64,000 nt of DNA, from the NCBI GenBank assembly GCA_026391795.1, contig JAPLDI010000028.1, forward strand, positions 1-64,000. Direction: 5' to 3'. Numbering within the stretch: the first letter of the stretch is position 1; every line of letters begins with the position of its first letter. Shown here in pieces: positions 38,160 to 46,386 of this stretch. The DNA comes from Bacteroidota bacterium (lineage in GTDB: Bacteria; Bacteroidota; Bacteroidia; Bacteroidales; FEN-979). Under the pieces are notes generated by a model. The model had not been told where the DNA came from. It did no database searches and worked only from the letters and a program-made list of their open reading frames with translations. A program made the position numbers and the translations under genes.

Positions 38160-38852
38160 ATGAATAAAGTTGTAAAAGATGCGAATGAAGCCATTCGCGG
38201 TATCACGGATAACCTGACGATTATGTTCGGGGGATTCGGACTGTGCGGAATCCCGGAGAACTGTATCAAGGCTCTCTCTGCAACAGAAATCAAAGGGCTC
38301 ACCTGCATTTCCAACAATGCAGGTGTGGATGACTTCGGACTGGGTGTCCTGCTGGCAAAACATCAGATGAAAAAGATGATGGCTTCCTATGTCGGAGAGA
38401 ACAAAGAGTTTGAACGCCAGCTCCTGAATGGCGAACTTGAAGTGGAACTGATCCCGCAGGGTACCCTGGCTGAGCGGATCCGGGCCGGTGGTGCCGGTAT
38501 CCCGGCCTTTTTTGTTCCGGCAGGTTATGGGACAGAAGTTCAGGGTTCGAAAGAGGTGCGGGAGTTCAATGGGAAGATGCACCTCATGGAGATGGGCCTG
38601 ACAGCCGATTTTGCCATCGTCAAGGCGAAATATGGAGATACCCATGGGAACCTTATCTACAACAAAACGGCAAACAATTTCAACCAGGCCATGGCCACAG
38701 CCGGAAGGATCACCATTGCAGAGGTGGAAGAGCTGGTTCCGTTTGGCACCCTCGACCCGAACCAGATCCATACACCGGGAGTTTATGTTCAGCGCATCTT
38801 CCAGGGAACCGCCTACGAGAAGAGGATCGAGTTCAGGATAACACGGCAGTAA
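38160..38852 (+). CDS. scoA: 3-oxoacid CoA-transferase subunit A
   Basis: This 230-residue alpha subunit of a succinyl-CoA:acetoacetate (or related) CoA-transferase has the family motifs [15 protein letters not shown] and [15 protein letters not shown] near the N-terminus and [22 protein letters not shown] in the middle. It follows mccA by 22 bases. In this cluster it would activate acetoacetate released by HMG-CoA lyase. The partner subunit is downstream, separated by an unusual repeat-filled gap. Confidence 0.92.
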   Translation: MNKVVKDANEAIRGITDNLTIMFGGFGLCGIPENCIKALSATEIKGLTCISNNAGVDDFGLGVLLAKHQMKKMMASYVGENKEFERQLLNGELEVELIPQGTLAERIRAGGAGIPAFFVPAGYGTEVQGSKEVREFNGKMHLMEMGLTADFAIVKAKYGDTHGNLIYNKTANNFNQAMATAGRITIAEVEELVPFGTLDPNQIHTPGVYVQRIFQGTAYEKRIEFRITRQ

Positions 38853-38867
38853 AGTAGGACGACAGGG

Positions 38868-38990
38868 GAAATCGGAGAACAGAAACCAGAAATCGGAGAT
38901 CGGAAAACAGAAATCAGAAATCAGAAATCAGAGATCGGAAATCGGAAGTCGGAAATCGGGAATTCAATCGTAAATCGAAAATCGTAAATA
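38868..38990 (+). repeat. GAAATCR heptamer array between scoA and scoB
   Basis: Degenerate 7-bp units (GAAATCG, GAGATCG, GAAATCA, GAAGTCG) fill the gap between two subunits of one enzyme, starting 16 bases after the scoA stop and ending in ATCGTAAATA before the scoB start. The purine-rich strand is the coding strand. Confidence 0.85.
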
Positions 38991-38997
38991 TTTTTCT

Positions 38998-39654
38998 ATG
39001 TCACTAGATAAAGAAGGAATAGCCAAAAGAATTTCAAAAGAGCTGAAGGACGGGTTCTATGTCAACCTCGGAATCGGGATTCCCACGCTTGTTGCAAATT
39101 ATATTCCTGAAGGGATGGAAGTCACTCTTCAATCGGAAAACGGGTTACTGGGAATCGGGCCGTCTCCCTCTCCCGATGAAGTGGATCCCGACCTGATCAA
39201 TGCCGGAAAGCAGACGATCACGGCAACACAGGGCGCTGCCTTTTTCGATTCCTCCGCCAGTTTCGCAATGATTCGGGGCGGACACATCGACCTGACGGTG
39301 CTGGGCGCATTTGAAGTGTCGGAGCAGGGAGACATTGCAAGCTGGAAGATCCCGGGAAAGCTGGTGAAAGGCATGGGCGGCGCCATGGACCTGGTAGCTG
39401 CAGCCAAGAACATCATCGTGGCCACTACACATACCGACAAGGACGGGAAGTCAAAGCTCCTGAAGAACTGTACATTGCCGCTTACCGGAGTGAAATGCGT
39501 GAGAAGGATCATCACTGACCTTGCCGTTGTGGATGTTACAGAAGATGGTTTCAGGCTGGTTGAGAGAGCACCCGGGGTGAGTGTTGAAGAGATCAGAAAG
39601 GCGACGGAAGGGAAACTTGTCGTTGAGGGAGAGATCCCGGAAATGGAGTTGTAA
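38998..39654 (+). CDS. scoB: 3-oxoacid CoA-transferase subunit B
   Basis: This 218-residue beta subunit has the catalytic glutamate in [13 protein letters not shown] (Glu47), which forms the glutamyl-CoA thioester in this family. It also has [28 protein letters not shown] and [21 protein letters not shown]. With scoA it would interconvert acetoacetate and acetoacetyl-CoA using a second CoA thioester, the last leucine-specific step. It is followed by a repeat-containing gap before the lyase genes. Confidence 0.93.
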   Translation: MSLDKEGIAKRISKELKDGFYVNLGIGIPTLVANYIPEGMEVTLQSENGLLGIGPSPSPDEVDPDLINAGKQTITATQGAAFFDSSASFAMIRGGHIDLTVLGAFEVSEQGDIASWKIPGKLVKGMGGAMDLVAAAKNIIVATTHTDKDGKSKLLKNCTLPLTGVKCVRRIITDLAVVDVTEDGFRLVERAPGVSVEEIRKATEGKLVVEGEIPEMEL

Positions 39655-39685
39655 TAAATCGTTTAACCGAAGTATTTAAATTATT

Positions 39686-39797
39686 TCACCGCGAAGACGC
39701 AAAGACGCGAATTATTTCACCGCGAAGGCGCAAAGACGCGAAAATTTAGTTCACTATTTTGCGTTCATAATGCCTTAGTGACTTAGCGGTAAAAAAA
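39686..39797 (+). repeat. CGCAAAGA-type repeat element
   Basis: TTTCACCGCGAAGACGCAAA is followed by AGACGCGAA, and the block is repeated nearly identically (39687-39710 and 39716-39742). An inverted relative, CTTAGCGGTAAAAAAAT, lies near 39782. Related words occur near 42990, 45014, 45240, 46165, 47505 and 52572. No gene is seen in this 190-bp gap. Confidence 0.7.
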
Positions 39798-39844
39798 TAA
39801 AAGCTGAAAATTATCCAGCAAAATGAAGATTATAAATAGAAGCT

Positions 39845-40855
39845 ATGAATTATCCGAAGAAAGTAGTCATAGGTGACATCACGGTAAGAGACGGTTTTCA
39901 GCACGAAGAAAACTTCATCCCTACGGATGCAAAAGTCTGGCTTGCAGAACAGTTGATCCTTGCGGGATTCCGTCACATTGAAGTCACGAACCTGGGGAAT
40001 CCCCAGGGAATGCCCCAGTTTAAGGATGCCGATACCGTGCTGAAATCGCTCCGGTCGAGCAAAAAAATTGAAGGGCTGATGGACAAGGTCTCCCTTACGG
40101 CGATCACCATCCGTGAAAAAGCCATCGAACGCGCCATCCAGGCCAAAAAGGATGGCTTTGGTCCCGACCGGATATTGCTGATGGTATCCACCAGTGAATC
40201 TCACCATGTCAAAAATTCGGGGATCAGCCTGGATGAATACTGGAAGATGGCAGAGAAGTACGTCCCCATGGCCCGGGATGCAGGACTGAAGGTCAATGGT
40301 ACCGTCAGCACCATCTGGGGCTGCCCGATTGAAGGTCCGACCGAGATGAGCAAGGCCATCGAGTTTGCCAAACGCTGGTTTGAGATCGGGGCCAATGATG
40401 TGGAACATGCCGATCATGACGGATCTGCATCTCCCGACAGGGTTTACAAGTATTATTCCATGCTCCTTGATGCCATCCCCAGACCGGAAAAGCAGATCGT
40501 TCATTTTCATACCACGCGGGGATGGGGACTTGCCAATGTGCTTGCCGCACTACAGGCGGGGATGACCAACTATGAATCGACCATGGGCGGGATCGGAGGA
40601 CAGCCTGCAAACTTTGTCAGCGGCGTGCCGGTTTCAGGAACTGGCTCCTACTATTACAAGGATCCGAACATCGTGGGATTGAATTCGACAGAGGATATGG
40701 TAGTGATGATGGATGAGATGGGAATTGATACCGGGCTTGATGTTGACAGGGTGCTGGAAATAGGCGCCATGGTGGAAAAAATTGTTGGCAGGCGACTGCG
40801 TTCGGAGTCCTTAAGGAACGGAAGGATACCAAAATCACTAACAGGAAAAAAATAA
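39845..40855 (+). CDS. HMG-CoA-lyase-family (DRE-TIM) enzyme lacking the loop cysteine
   Basis: This 336-residue TIM-barrel lyase is related to hydroxymethylglutaryl-CoA lyase. The metal and catalytic elements are visible: DITVRDGFQHEE at the N-terminus (RDG), VHFHTTRG (His-x-His, about residue 220) and GLNSTEDMV (Asn). The glycine-rich loop that in HMG-CoA lyase carries a catalytic Cys reads GGIGGQP, with Gln253 in its place. It lies in the leucine cluster directly before a second lyase-family gene that keeps the Cys. It may use a related 3-hydroxyacyl-CoA, or be a cysteine-independent HMG-CoA lyase. Confidence 0.82.
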   Translation: MNYPKKVVIGDITVRDGFQHEENFIPTDAKVWLAEQLILAGFRHIEVTNLGNPQGMPQFKDADTVLKSLRSSKKIEGLMDKVSLTAITIREKAIERAIQAKKDGFGPDRILLMVSTSESHHVKNSGISLDEYWKMAEKYVPMARDAGLKVNGTVSTIWGCPIEGPTEMSKAIEFAKRWFEIGANDVEHADHDGSASPDRVYKYYSMLLDAIPRPEKQIVHFHTTRGWGLANVLAALQAGMTNYESTMGGIGGQPANFVSGVPVSGTGSYYYKDPNIVGLNSTEDMVVMMDEMGIDTGLDVDRVLEIGAMVEKIVGRRLRSESLRNGRIPKSLTGKK

Positions 40856-40860
40856 GATCC

Positions 40861-41733
40861 GTGAAGATCATCGAGTCACCGAGAGAGGGAATGCAAAGTC
40901 TTGACTTTACGATTCCGACAGAAAAAAAGGTCAGCTATATCCGGCAGCTATTAAAAGTCGGGTTTGACACGGTCGAAGTTGGAAGCATCGTTTCCCGTAA
41001 GCTAATCCCGCAGATGGCTGACACGCTGGAGGTCATCCGGCAGGTAGACTTCTCCGCAACCCGTTCAAACCGGATGGTGCTGGTAGTGAATACCCGGGGA
41101 GCGGAACTGATTTCCGGTGTGAAAGAGATCACCCATATCTCCTACCCTTTCTCCATCTCTTCTACCTTCCTGAAAAAGAACTTGAATGCGACCACGGCAC
41201 AATCCATTCAAACCGTAAGCGAGATTGTAAACCTTTGCGAAAAGACCGGGAAACAGCCCGTCATCTATATTTCCATGGCATTCGGAAATCCATACGGCGA
41301 TCCCTGGAACATGGGCCTGCTGATCGGGTGGATCGATCAACTAAAAAAACTGGGGGTAAAAACCGTACCCCTTTCAAATGTTGCCATTGAGATCGGTCCC
41401 GAACTCATCCGGAAGGTCTTCACCAACCTGGTCCCGGAATTTCCTGATATGGAATTCGGGCTTCATCTTCATACAACAAATAAGGAGTGGCAGGAGAATG
41501 TCATGGCCGCCTATGAAAGCGGATGCAGGAGGTTTGACTCTGTGATCAGCGGATACGGAGGTTGCCCGATGACCGGCAAGGAGATGCTCGGGAACCTGAA
41601 AACCGAGAACCTGGTAGAATTTGCCAGGGGTAAAGGGCTTTCAGAGAATCTTGACACCGCAGCATTGAATGATGCATACCAGCTGGTAGCTTCCACATTT
41701 GTGAAACCCCTGGAATCTTTTAAAGGAATTTAA
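40861..41733 (+). CDS. Hydroxymethylglutaryl-CoA lyase
   Basis: This 290-residue DRE-TIM metallolyase splits HMG-CoA to acetyl-CoA and acetoacetate. It uses GTG as start, five bases after the previous stop. It has GLHLHTTN (metal His-x-His), the catalytic loop SGYGGCPMTG with Cys235, and LGNLKTENLVEF (metal Asn). At the N-terminus the usual RDG reads SPREGMQ, so the metal-ligand Asp is Glu9. The paralogue at 39845-40855 has the opposite pattern (RDG kept, Cys lost). It completes the conversion of leucine carbon to acetoacetate. Confidence 0.85.
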   Translation: MKIIESPREGMQSLDFTIPTEKKVSYIRQLLKVGFDTVEVGSIVSRKLIPQMADTLEVIRQVDFSATRSNRMVLVVNTRGAELISGVKEITHISYPFSISSTFLKKNLNATTAQSIQTVSEIVNLCEKTGKQPVIYISMAFGNPYGDPWNMGLLIGWIDQLKKLGVKTVPLSNVAIEIGPELIRKVFTNLVPEFPDMEFGLHLHTTNKEWQENVMAAYESGCRRFDSVISGYGGCPMTGKEMLGNLKTENLVEFARGKGLSENLDTAALNDAYQLVASTFVKPLESFKGI

Positions 41734-41773
41734 TACGATTGAATCATCAAGTAATAACCTTATAACCAAACCT

Positions 41774-42919
41774 ATGTACCTCACCGAAGAACATGAAATG
41801 ATCCGCAAGACCGTTCGTGATTTTGCCGAACGCGAGATAAAACCAGTAGCACAGGAGCTTGACGAGAAAGAAGAATTTTCCATAGCCCTGACGAAACGGA
41901 TGGGTGAACTTGGACTTTTCGGTATCCGCACTTCCGTTGAATACGGAGGACTCGATCTCGACACCAATGCCTATGTGATCGCTGTTGAAGAACTGGCGAG
42001 GATCGACGGTTCCCATGCGGCGACCCTTGCCGCCCATATTTCCCTCGGGATCGGGCCGATCATGAACTACGGCACCGAGGAACAGAAAAAGAAATACCTC
42101 CCGATGCTTTCTACCGGTGAAGCCACCTGGGGGTTCGGGCTGACCGAGCCGGAAGCCGGCAGCGACTCCCGGAATACCAAGACCACGGCGGTTCTTGAAG
42201 ATGGCCAGTGGATCATCAATGGTTCCAAGATCTTTATCACCAACGGCTCCTCCGCGATCAACAAAGGGGCAACCGTCCAGGTTGTCACGAAGAACGAAAA
42301 CGGGAAGAAGGAGTTCTCGACGATCCTGGTCGATGCAGATACTCCCGGATTCAAGCGCGTCACCATGCACAAAAAGATGATGTGGCGGGCATCGGATACC
42401 GCACAGCTTTTCTTTGAAGATTGCCGGGTTCCCGAATCCAACCTTCTCGGGGCACGCGGCGAAGGGTCAAAGATCATGCTGAATACCCTCGACAGCGGCC
42501 GGCTGGCCATCGGTGCCATGGGACTGGGTCTTGCACAGGGTGCTTTTGAAATGGGAATGAAGTATGCCAAGGCACGGAAACAGTTCGGGAAGCCCATCGC
42601 CGAGTTCCAGATTAATGCGTTTAAACTGGCGGATATGGCCACCAAGATCGAACTGGCGAGGAACCTTCTCTACAAAGGAGCCTGGCTGAAGTCGAATCAC
42701 CAGCCTTTTGCCAAGGAGGCTGCCATGGCAAAACTCTATTGTTCAGAGATCGCAAAAGAGGTCGCCGACGAAGCTGTTCAGCTGCATGGCGGCTATGGCC
42801 TGATGAAAGAATACGATATCGAACGCTTTTACCGCGACCAGCGCCTTCTCCAGATCGGCGAAGGAACCTCTGAGATCCAGCGGCTGGTTATCTCAAGGTA
42901 TATAGGTTGTTATGATTAG
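41774..42919 (+). CDS. Acyl-CoA dehydrogenase, leucine-cluster copy
   Basis: This 381-residue flavoprotein oxidises an acyl-CoA to the 2-enoyl-CoA. It has the acyl-CoA dehydrogenase signatures GFGLTEPEAGSDS, RKQFGKPIAEFQ and QLHGGYGLMKEYDIERFYRD. The likely catalytic base is Glu363 in QIGEGTSEIQR, the short/medium-chain position. Human isovaleryl-CoA dehydrogenase uses a Glu in another helix and has GAG in this place. The cluster needs an isovaleryl-CoA dehydrogenase and this gene is the obvious candidate, but its active site is not the classical one. Confidence 0.9.
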   Translation: MYLTEEHEMIRKTVRDFAEREIKPVAQELDEKEEFSIALTKRMGELGLFGIRTSVEYGGLDLDTNAYVIAVEELARIDGSHAATLAAHISLGIGPIMNYGTEEQKKKYLPMLSTGEATWGFGLTEPEAGSDSRNTKTTAVLEDGQWIINGSKIFITNGSSAINKGATVQVVTKNENGKKEFSTILVDADTPGFKRVTMHKKMMWRASDTAQLFFEDCRVPESNLLGARGEGSKIMLNTLDSGRLAIGAMGLGLAQGAFEMGMKYAKARKQFGKPIAEFQINAFKLADMATKIELARNLLYKGAWLKSNHQPFAKEAAMAKLYCSEIAKEVADEAVQLHGGYGLMKEYDIERFYRDQRLLQIGEGTSEIQRLVISRYIGCYD

Positions 42920-42922
42920 CTG

Positions 42923-43082
42923 ATGAGATGTGGGATGTGAGATGTGGGATGTGGGATGTGAGATGTGAGATGTGAGATTAATGACGTAGCAGCCTTTGCG
43001 TCTTTGCGATAAAATGAATTCGTAATTCTCTAATACCTAATACCCAATACCCAATACCCAATACCTAACACCCAATACCTGA
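42923..43082 (+). repeat. GATGTGR and AATACCC heptamer arrays
   Basis: About seven copies of GATGTGG/GATGTGA (42923-42978) begin four bases after the acyl-CoA dehydrogenase stop. A CTTTGCGTCTTTGCG element (near 42990), an AATTCGTAATT word and then about six AATACCC-type heptamers (43030-43082) follow. The last ends three bases before the next ATG. Confidence 0.85.
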
Positions 43083-43085
43083 ACA

Positions 43086-43823
43086 ATGAAAGAATCAAAA
43101 TGTACCGTGTGCGGGAAGATGTTTCCGGGAAATGCTGTGATATCAGGATATGGTATCCGTCATGAGATTGAAGATCTTATCGTCGCGGAAAATCCTGAAT
43201 GGAACGACAGCTGTTTCATCTGTGAGGAAGATTTCGACAAATACCGCAGGAAATATGTAGTCGACCTTGTGACGGAAGAACGAGGGATGACCGAGAAACT
43301 GCAGGAAGAGGTTGTAAAAAGCATAGAGGAAAGCGAACTGCTTTCAAAAAACATCAACACCTCCTACACCGAAGAGATCAGTTTCGGGGCAAGGGTATCT
43401 GACCAGGTGGCTAAATTTGGCGGAAGCTGGAAATTCATCATCTCCTTTTTTGTGATCCTGATTTTGTGGATCATCCTGAATTCAATTGTTCTGCTAACTA
43501 AGGTCTTCGATCCTTACCCCTTCATCCTGCTCAACCTGATGCTCTCCTGCATCGCAGCCATCCAGGCACCCATCATCATGATGAGTCAGAACCGCCAGGA
43601 GGCCAAAGACAGGATCCGTTCCGAAAGCGACTACAAAGTCAACCTGAAAGCCGAGATCGAGATCCGTACCCTGCATGAAAAGATCGACCACCTGCTGCTT
43701 GATCAGTGGTCGCGGATGATGCAAATCCAGCAGGTTCAGCTTGACATGCTGGAGGAATTGCAGAAACATGTGCTAAGTGAAAACAAGGAGAAGCGGGTGA
43801 GTGATCAGAGAATTGAGGATTGA
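43086..43823 (+). CDS. DUF1003 membrane protein with an N-terminal CxxC pair
   Basis: This 245-residue inner-membrane protein has DUF1003 in its second half: RVSDQVAKFGGSW, two hydrophobic helices (about 115-165), then IMMSQNRQEAKDRIRSESDY and a helical tail likely to form a coiled coil. The first 50 residues carry CTVC (6-9) and CFIC (near 43-46), a probable zinc ribbon. The function of DUF1003 is not established. The last residues RIED and the TGA stop lie within a GGATTGA/GGATCGA heptamer array, so the C-terminus may have been shaped by the repeat. Confidence 0.85.
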   Translation: MKESKCTVCGKMFPGNAVISGYGIRHEIEDLIVAENPEWNDSCFICEEDFDKYRRKYVVDLVTEERGMTEKLQEEVVKSIEESELLSKNINTSYTEEISFGARVSDQVAKFGGSWKFIISFFVILILWIILNSIVLLTKVFDPYPFILLNLMLSCIAAIQAPIIMMSQNRQEAKDRIRSESDYKVNLKAEIEIRTLHEKIDHLLLDQWSRMMQIQQVQLDMLEELQKHVLSENKEKRVSDQRIED

Positions 43824-43990
43824 GGATTGAGGATCGAGGATCGAGGATCGAGGATCGAGGATCGAGGATCGAGGATGGAAGATCGAGGATGGAGGATCGA
43901 AGTCAGAAGTCAGAGGTCAGAGGTCGGAAATCGGAAAACAGCGAATAGCGAAAAGCGAATAGCGAATAGCGAACAGCGAACAGCGAACAC
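43812..43990 (+). repeat. GGATCGA, GAGGTCR and GCGAAYA heptamer arrays overlapping a stop codon
   Basis: Three heptamer families follow one another without a break: GGATTGA/GGATCGA (43812-43900), GAAGTCA/GAGGTCR (43898-43928) and GCGAATA/GCGAACA (43944-43988). The first includes the stop codon of the DUF1003 gene. The last ends about 22 bases before the GTG start of the FMN reductase. Confidence 0.92.
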
Positions 43991-44011
43991 AAACCACTAA
44001 ACACCAATACC

Positions 44012-44581
44012 GTGACACTACCACATATTGCGATTCTATCGGCCAGCGTGCGTACCGGGCGGAATAGCCACCGGGCAGCCCTCTTTCTCAGAAATCTGAT
44101 TGTAGAGAAAAATCTTGCCACCGCAGAAATCATTGACCTCAATGAATACCAGTTTCCCCTGTTTCATGAGCGGCTGATGTACCAGGACGATCCCCTGCCG
44201 GCCTTACTTGATTATTCAAGAAAGATTAAAGAGGCTGACGGCGTTGTGATTGTCACGCCCGAATACAACGGCGGCTACCCGGCCAGCCTGAAGAACGCCA
44301 TCGATGTTCTTTACCCTGAATGGCAGAAAAAACCGGTTGCAATCTCCACATGCTCCGACGGTGATTTCGGCGGGAATCAGTTGATCACCTCGATCCAGTT
44401 CGTCCTCTGGAAGATGCATGTGCTGACCGTGCCAGCCATGTTCCCCAATCCGCATGTCGACAAAGCCTATGATGAACAGGGAGTTCCTTCCGATAAGGAG
44501 GGAACGGAAAAACGCGCAATGTACTTTCTGAAAGAGCTTCTCTGGTGCATCGAAGCGGGGCAATTGATGAAGAAGAAGTAA
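44012..44581 (+). CDS. NADPH-dependent FMN reductase family protein
   Basis: This 189-residue flavodoxin-like oxidoreductase uses a GTG start. It has the phosphate-binding loop ASVRTGRNSHRAA near the N-terminus and TPEYNGGYPASLKNAIDVL (about 84-102), a hallmark of the NADPH:FMN/quinone reductase family. It is cytoplasmic and probably moves electrons from NAD(P)H to quinones or other acceptors. The peptide-release gene starts one base after its stop. Confidence 0.9.
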   Translation: MTLPHIAILSASVRTGRNSHRAALFLRNLIVEKNLATAEIIDLNEYQFPLFHERLMYQDDPLPALLDYSRKIKEADGVVIVTPEYNGGYPASLKNAIDVLYPEWQKKPVAISTCSDGDFGGNQLITSIQFVLWKMHVLTVPAMFPNPHVDKAYDEQGVPSDKEGTEKRAMYFLKELLWCIEAGQLMKKK

Positions 44582-44582
44582 T

Positions 44583-44990
44583 ATGACGGGGGAACTCCTT
44601 TATGGACGTGATTTCTCGAAGGAATTCATTTTCAGCGCCTCCCGGAGCAGCGGCCCCGGCGGACAGAATGTCAACAAGGTAAGCACCAAGGTGGAACTCC
44701 GGTTCGATGTTCCCCATTCCACTCTTCTTACGGATGAAGAGAAGGAGATCCTCCTGAAACGGTTTGAGAACAAGATCAACTCCGACGGGATCCTGATCCT
44801 CGTCTCACAGAGTGAACGGTCGCAGCTTAAGAATAAAGAAAAGAGCATCGAAAAGTTCTATTCCCTCCTGAAGAAAGCACTCACCCCGAAGAAAAAGCGT
44901 AAACCCACCCGTCCCGGCACTGCTGCGAGAGAGAAGCGGCTGGAAGAGAAAAGGAACCTCTCAGAGAAGAAAGCGAGAAGAAAACTTTAG
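44583..44990 (+). CDS. arfB: Ribosome-rescue peptidyl-tRNA hydrolase ArfB-like
   Basis: This 135-residue class I release-factor-like protein has the catalytic GGQ at residues 26-28 in SSGPGGQNVNKVSTKVEL. A long Lys/Arg-rich C-terminal tail (KKKRKPTRPGTAAREKRL...) would sit in the mRNA channel of stalled ribosomes. It lacks a codon-recognition domain, as expected for ArfB/YaeJ/ICT1. It is probably co-transcribed with the flavoprotein. Its TAG stop is followed at once by an ATTACGA array. Confidence 0.92.
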   Translation: MTGELLYGRDFSKEFIFSASRSSGPGGQNVNKVSTKVELRFDVPHSTLLTDEEKEILLKRFENKINSDGILILVSQSERSQLKNKEKSIEKFYSLLKKALTPKKKRKPTRPGTAAREKRLEEKRNLSEKKARRKL

Positions 44991-45300
44991 TAATTACGAA
45001 TTACGAATCTTCTTTTGCGTCTTTGCGCCTTTGCGGTAATAAAAGGCATTGGGTATTAGGTATTAGGCAGAAGTCAGAGGTCGGAGGTCAGAGGTCGGTA
45101 AGGGGGAAATGCCTTTGTGGTTAAAAAAGGCATTAGGTATTACGTATTTGGGAGAAGTCGGAGGATGGAGGATGGAGGATGGAGGATCGAGGATCGAGGT
45201 CAGAGGTCGGAGGTCAGAGGTCGGAGATCGGAAAGGGGATACTGCCTTTGTGTGCCTTTGTGAAATCCTTTGTGCGCCTTTGTGGTTAGAAAAAACTAAT
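44990..45300 (+). repeat. Composite repeat spacer between convergent genes
   Basis: This 310-bp spacer holds no gene. In order it has two ATTACGA units abutting the arfB stop, TTTGCGTC/TTTGCGCC octamers (45012-45040), GGGTATTAGGTATTAGG (45050-45068) and GAGGTCR heptamers. Then come a second GGCATTAGGTATTACG, GGATGGA/GGATCGA (45160-45200) and GAGGTCR heptamers (45200-45230), and three CCTTTGTG-type units (45245-45290), up to the next gene's stop. Confidence 0.88.
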
Positions 45301-46140
45301 TCACAATTTATCAATTGTCATTGCTTCCTTCATTCTGACCCCCTTCTCCGTCTCCTCCACCGTACAGCACTCATGATAAAGATCATGCTCGAAAAAAAGG
45401 ATGTAGCCATTCTGCGCAGCCTCTTTCATGAATTTATCCTTCTCTTCCAGCGTGAGCAGCGGACGGGTATCATAACTCATGACATAGGGCAACGGAATAT
45501 GAGCGGCAGAAGGCAGGAGATCGGCCATATAGACCACGGTGTAGTGTTTATAATGAATGAACGGGATGACCTGGCCGTCGGTATGGCCGTTAAACAGGCG
45601 GACATAGATTCCCGGGAACAGTTCGCCGTCCTCGTCGATCAGGTGATATTTCGCCTTTTCCTTTATCGGAAGGATGTTCTCTTTCAGGAAGGATGCTTTT
45701 TCGCGGTTGTTCGGGTTGGTGCCCCAATCCCACTGTTTCCGGCTGATGTGGTAAGTGGCATTTTTAAAGGTCGGGATATAATCGGTTTTATCTGCATTCC
45801 ACCGGATGGCATCTCCGCAATGGTCAAAATGCAGGTGCGTCAGGACCACATCTGTGATATCATCAACCGTAAAACCTGCTTCCGCCAGTGACTTGTCAAG
45901 AGTGGCATCCCCGTTCAGGTAATAGTTGGCAAAGAATTTCTCGGATTGTTTTGTCCCGATGCCAGTGTCGATAAGGATCTTCCGGTCGCCGTCAACCACC
46001 AGCAGGCAGCGCATGATCCAGTTGCAGAGGTTGTTCTCGTCGCAGGGATAGACCTTGCTCCACATCACCTTCGGCACCACGCCGAACATCGCGCCGCCGT
46101 CAAGTTTCAGGTTGCCGGTATTGATTGGATATAGCTCCAT
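45301..46140 (-). CDS. Metallo-beta-lactamase-fold hydrolase
   Basis: This 279-residue MBL-fold protein starts at the ATG at 46140; an upstream in-frame TTG adds two residues only. The metal site is VVLTHLHFDHCGD (HxHxDH, about residue 95), with later ligands in LFNGHTDGQ and VYMADLLPSAAHI. The N-terminus IDTGIGTKQSE and the overall layout fit the N-acyl homoserine lactonase/AhlD-like group, but that name covers many unrelated activities. No substrate can be assigned. It lies downstream of butyrate kinase on the same strand, behind a repeat-rich spacer. Confidence 0.88.
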   Translation of the reverse strand: MELYPINTGNLKLDGGAMFGVVPKVMWSKVYPCDENNLCNWIMRCLLVVDGDRKILIDTGIGTKQSEKFFANYYLNGDATLDKSLAEAGFTVDDITDVVLTHLHFDHCGDAIRWNADKTDYIPTFKNATYHISRKQWDWGTNPNNREKASFLKENILPIKEKAKYHLIDEDGELFPGIYVRLFNGHTDGQVIPFIHYKHYTVVYMADLLPSAAHIPLPYVMSYDTRPLLTLEEKDKFMKEAAQNGYILFFEHDLYHECCTVEETEKGVRMKEAMTIDKL

Positions 46141-46146
46141 AGTCAA

Positions 46147-46384
46147 TTACGAATTACGAATTTCTTTTAACCACAAAGGCGCACAAAGATTGCATGGGCA
46201 GGGAATAACACAGAGGTTCACAGAGAAGACACAGAGGACCACAGAGGGTTTGTTGGTTTAACATTCTTTTTCGTTCTACTTTCATCGATCCTCCATCTTC
46301 CATTCACTATTTCCGATCTCCGACCTCCGATCTCTGACCTCCGACCTCTGACCTCCGATCTCCGACCTCTGATCTCCGATCGCT
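46147..46384 (-). repeat. ATTACGA, CACAGAG and GAGGTCR/GAGATCR arrays
   Basis: On the + strand, ATTACGAATTACGAATT (46147-46163) is followed by CCACAAAGGCGCACAAAG, then CACAGAG units (46208-46250), then about twelve heptamers of CCGACCT/CCGATCT/CTGACCT type (46310-46380). On the minus strand these last are GA-rich, and they begin only a few bases after the butyrate kinase stop. No gene is seen. Confidence 0.88.
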
Positions 46385-46386
46385 CA

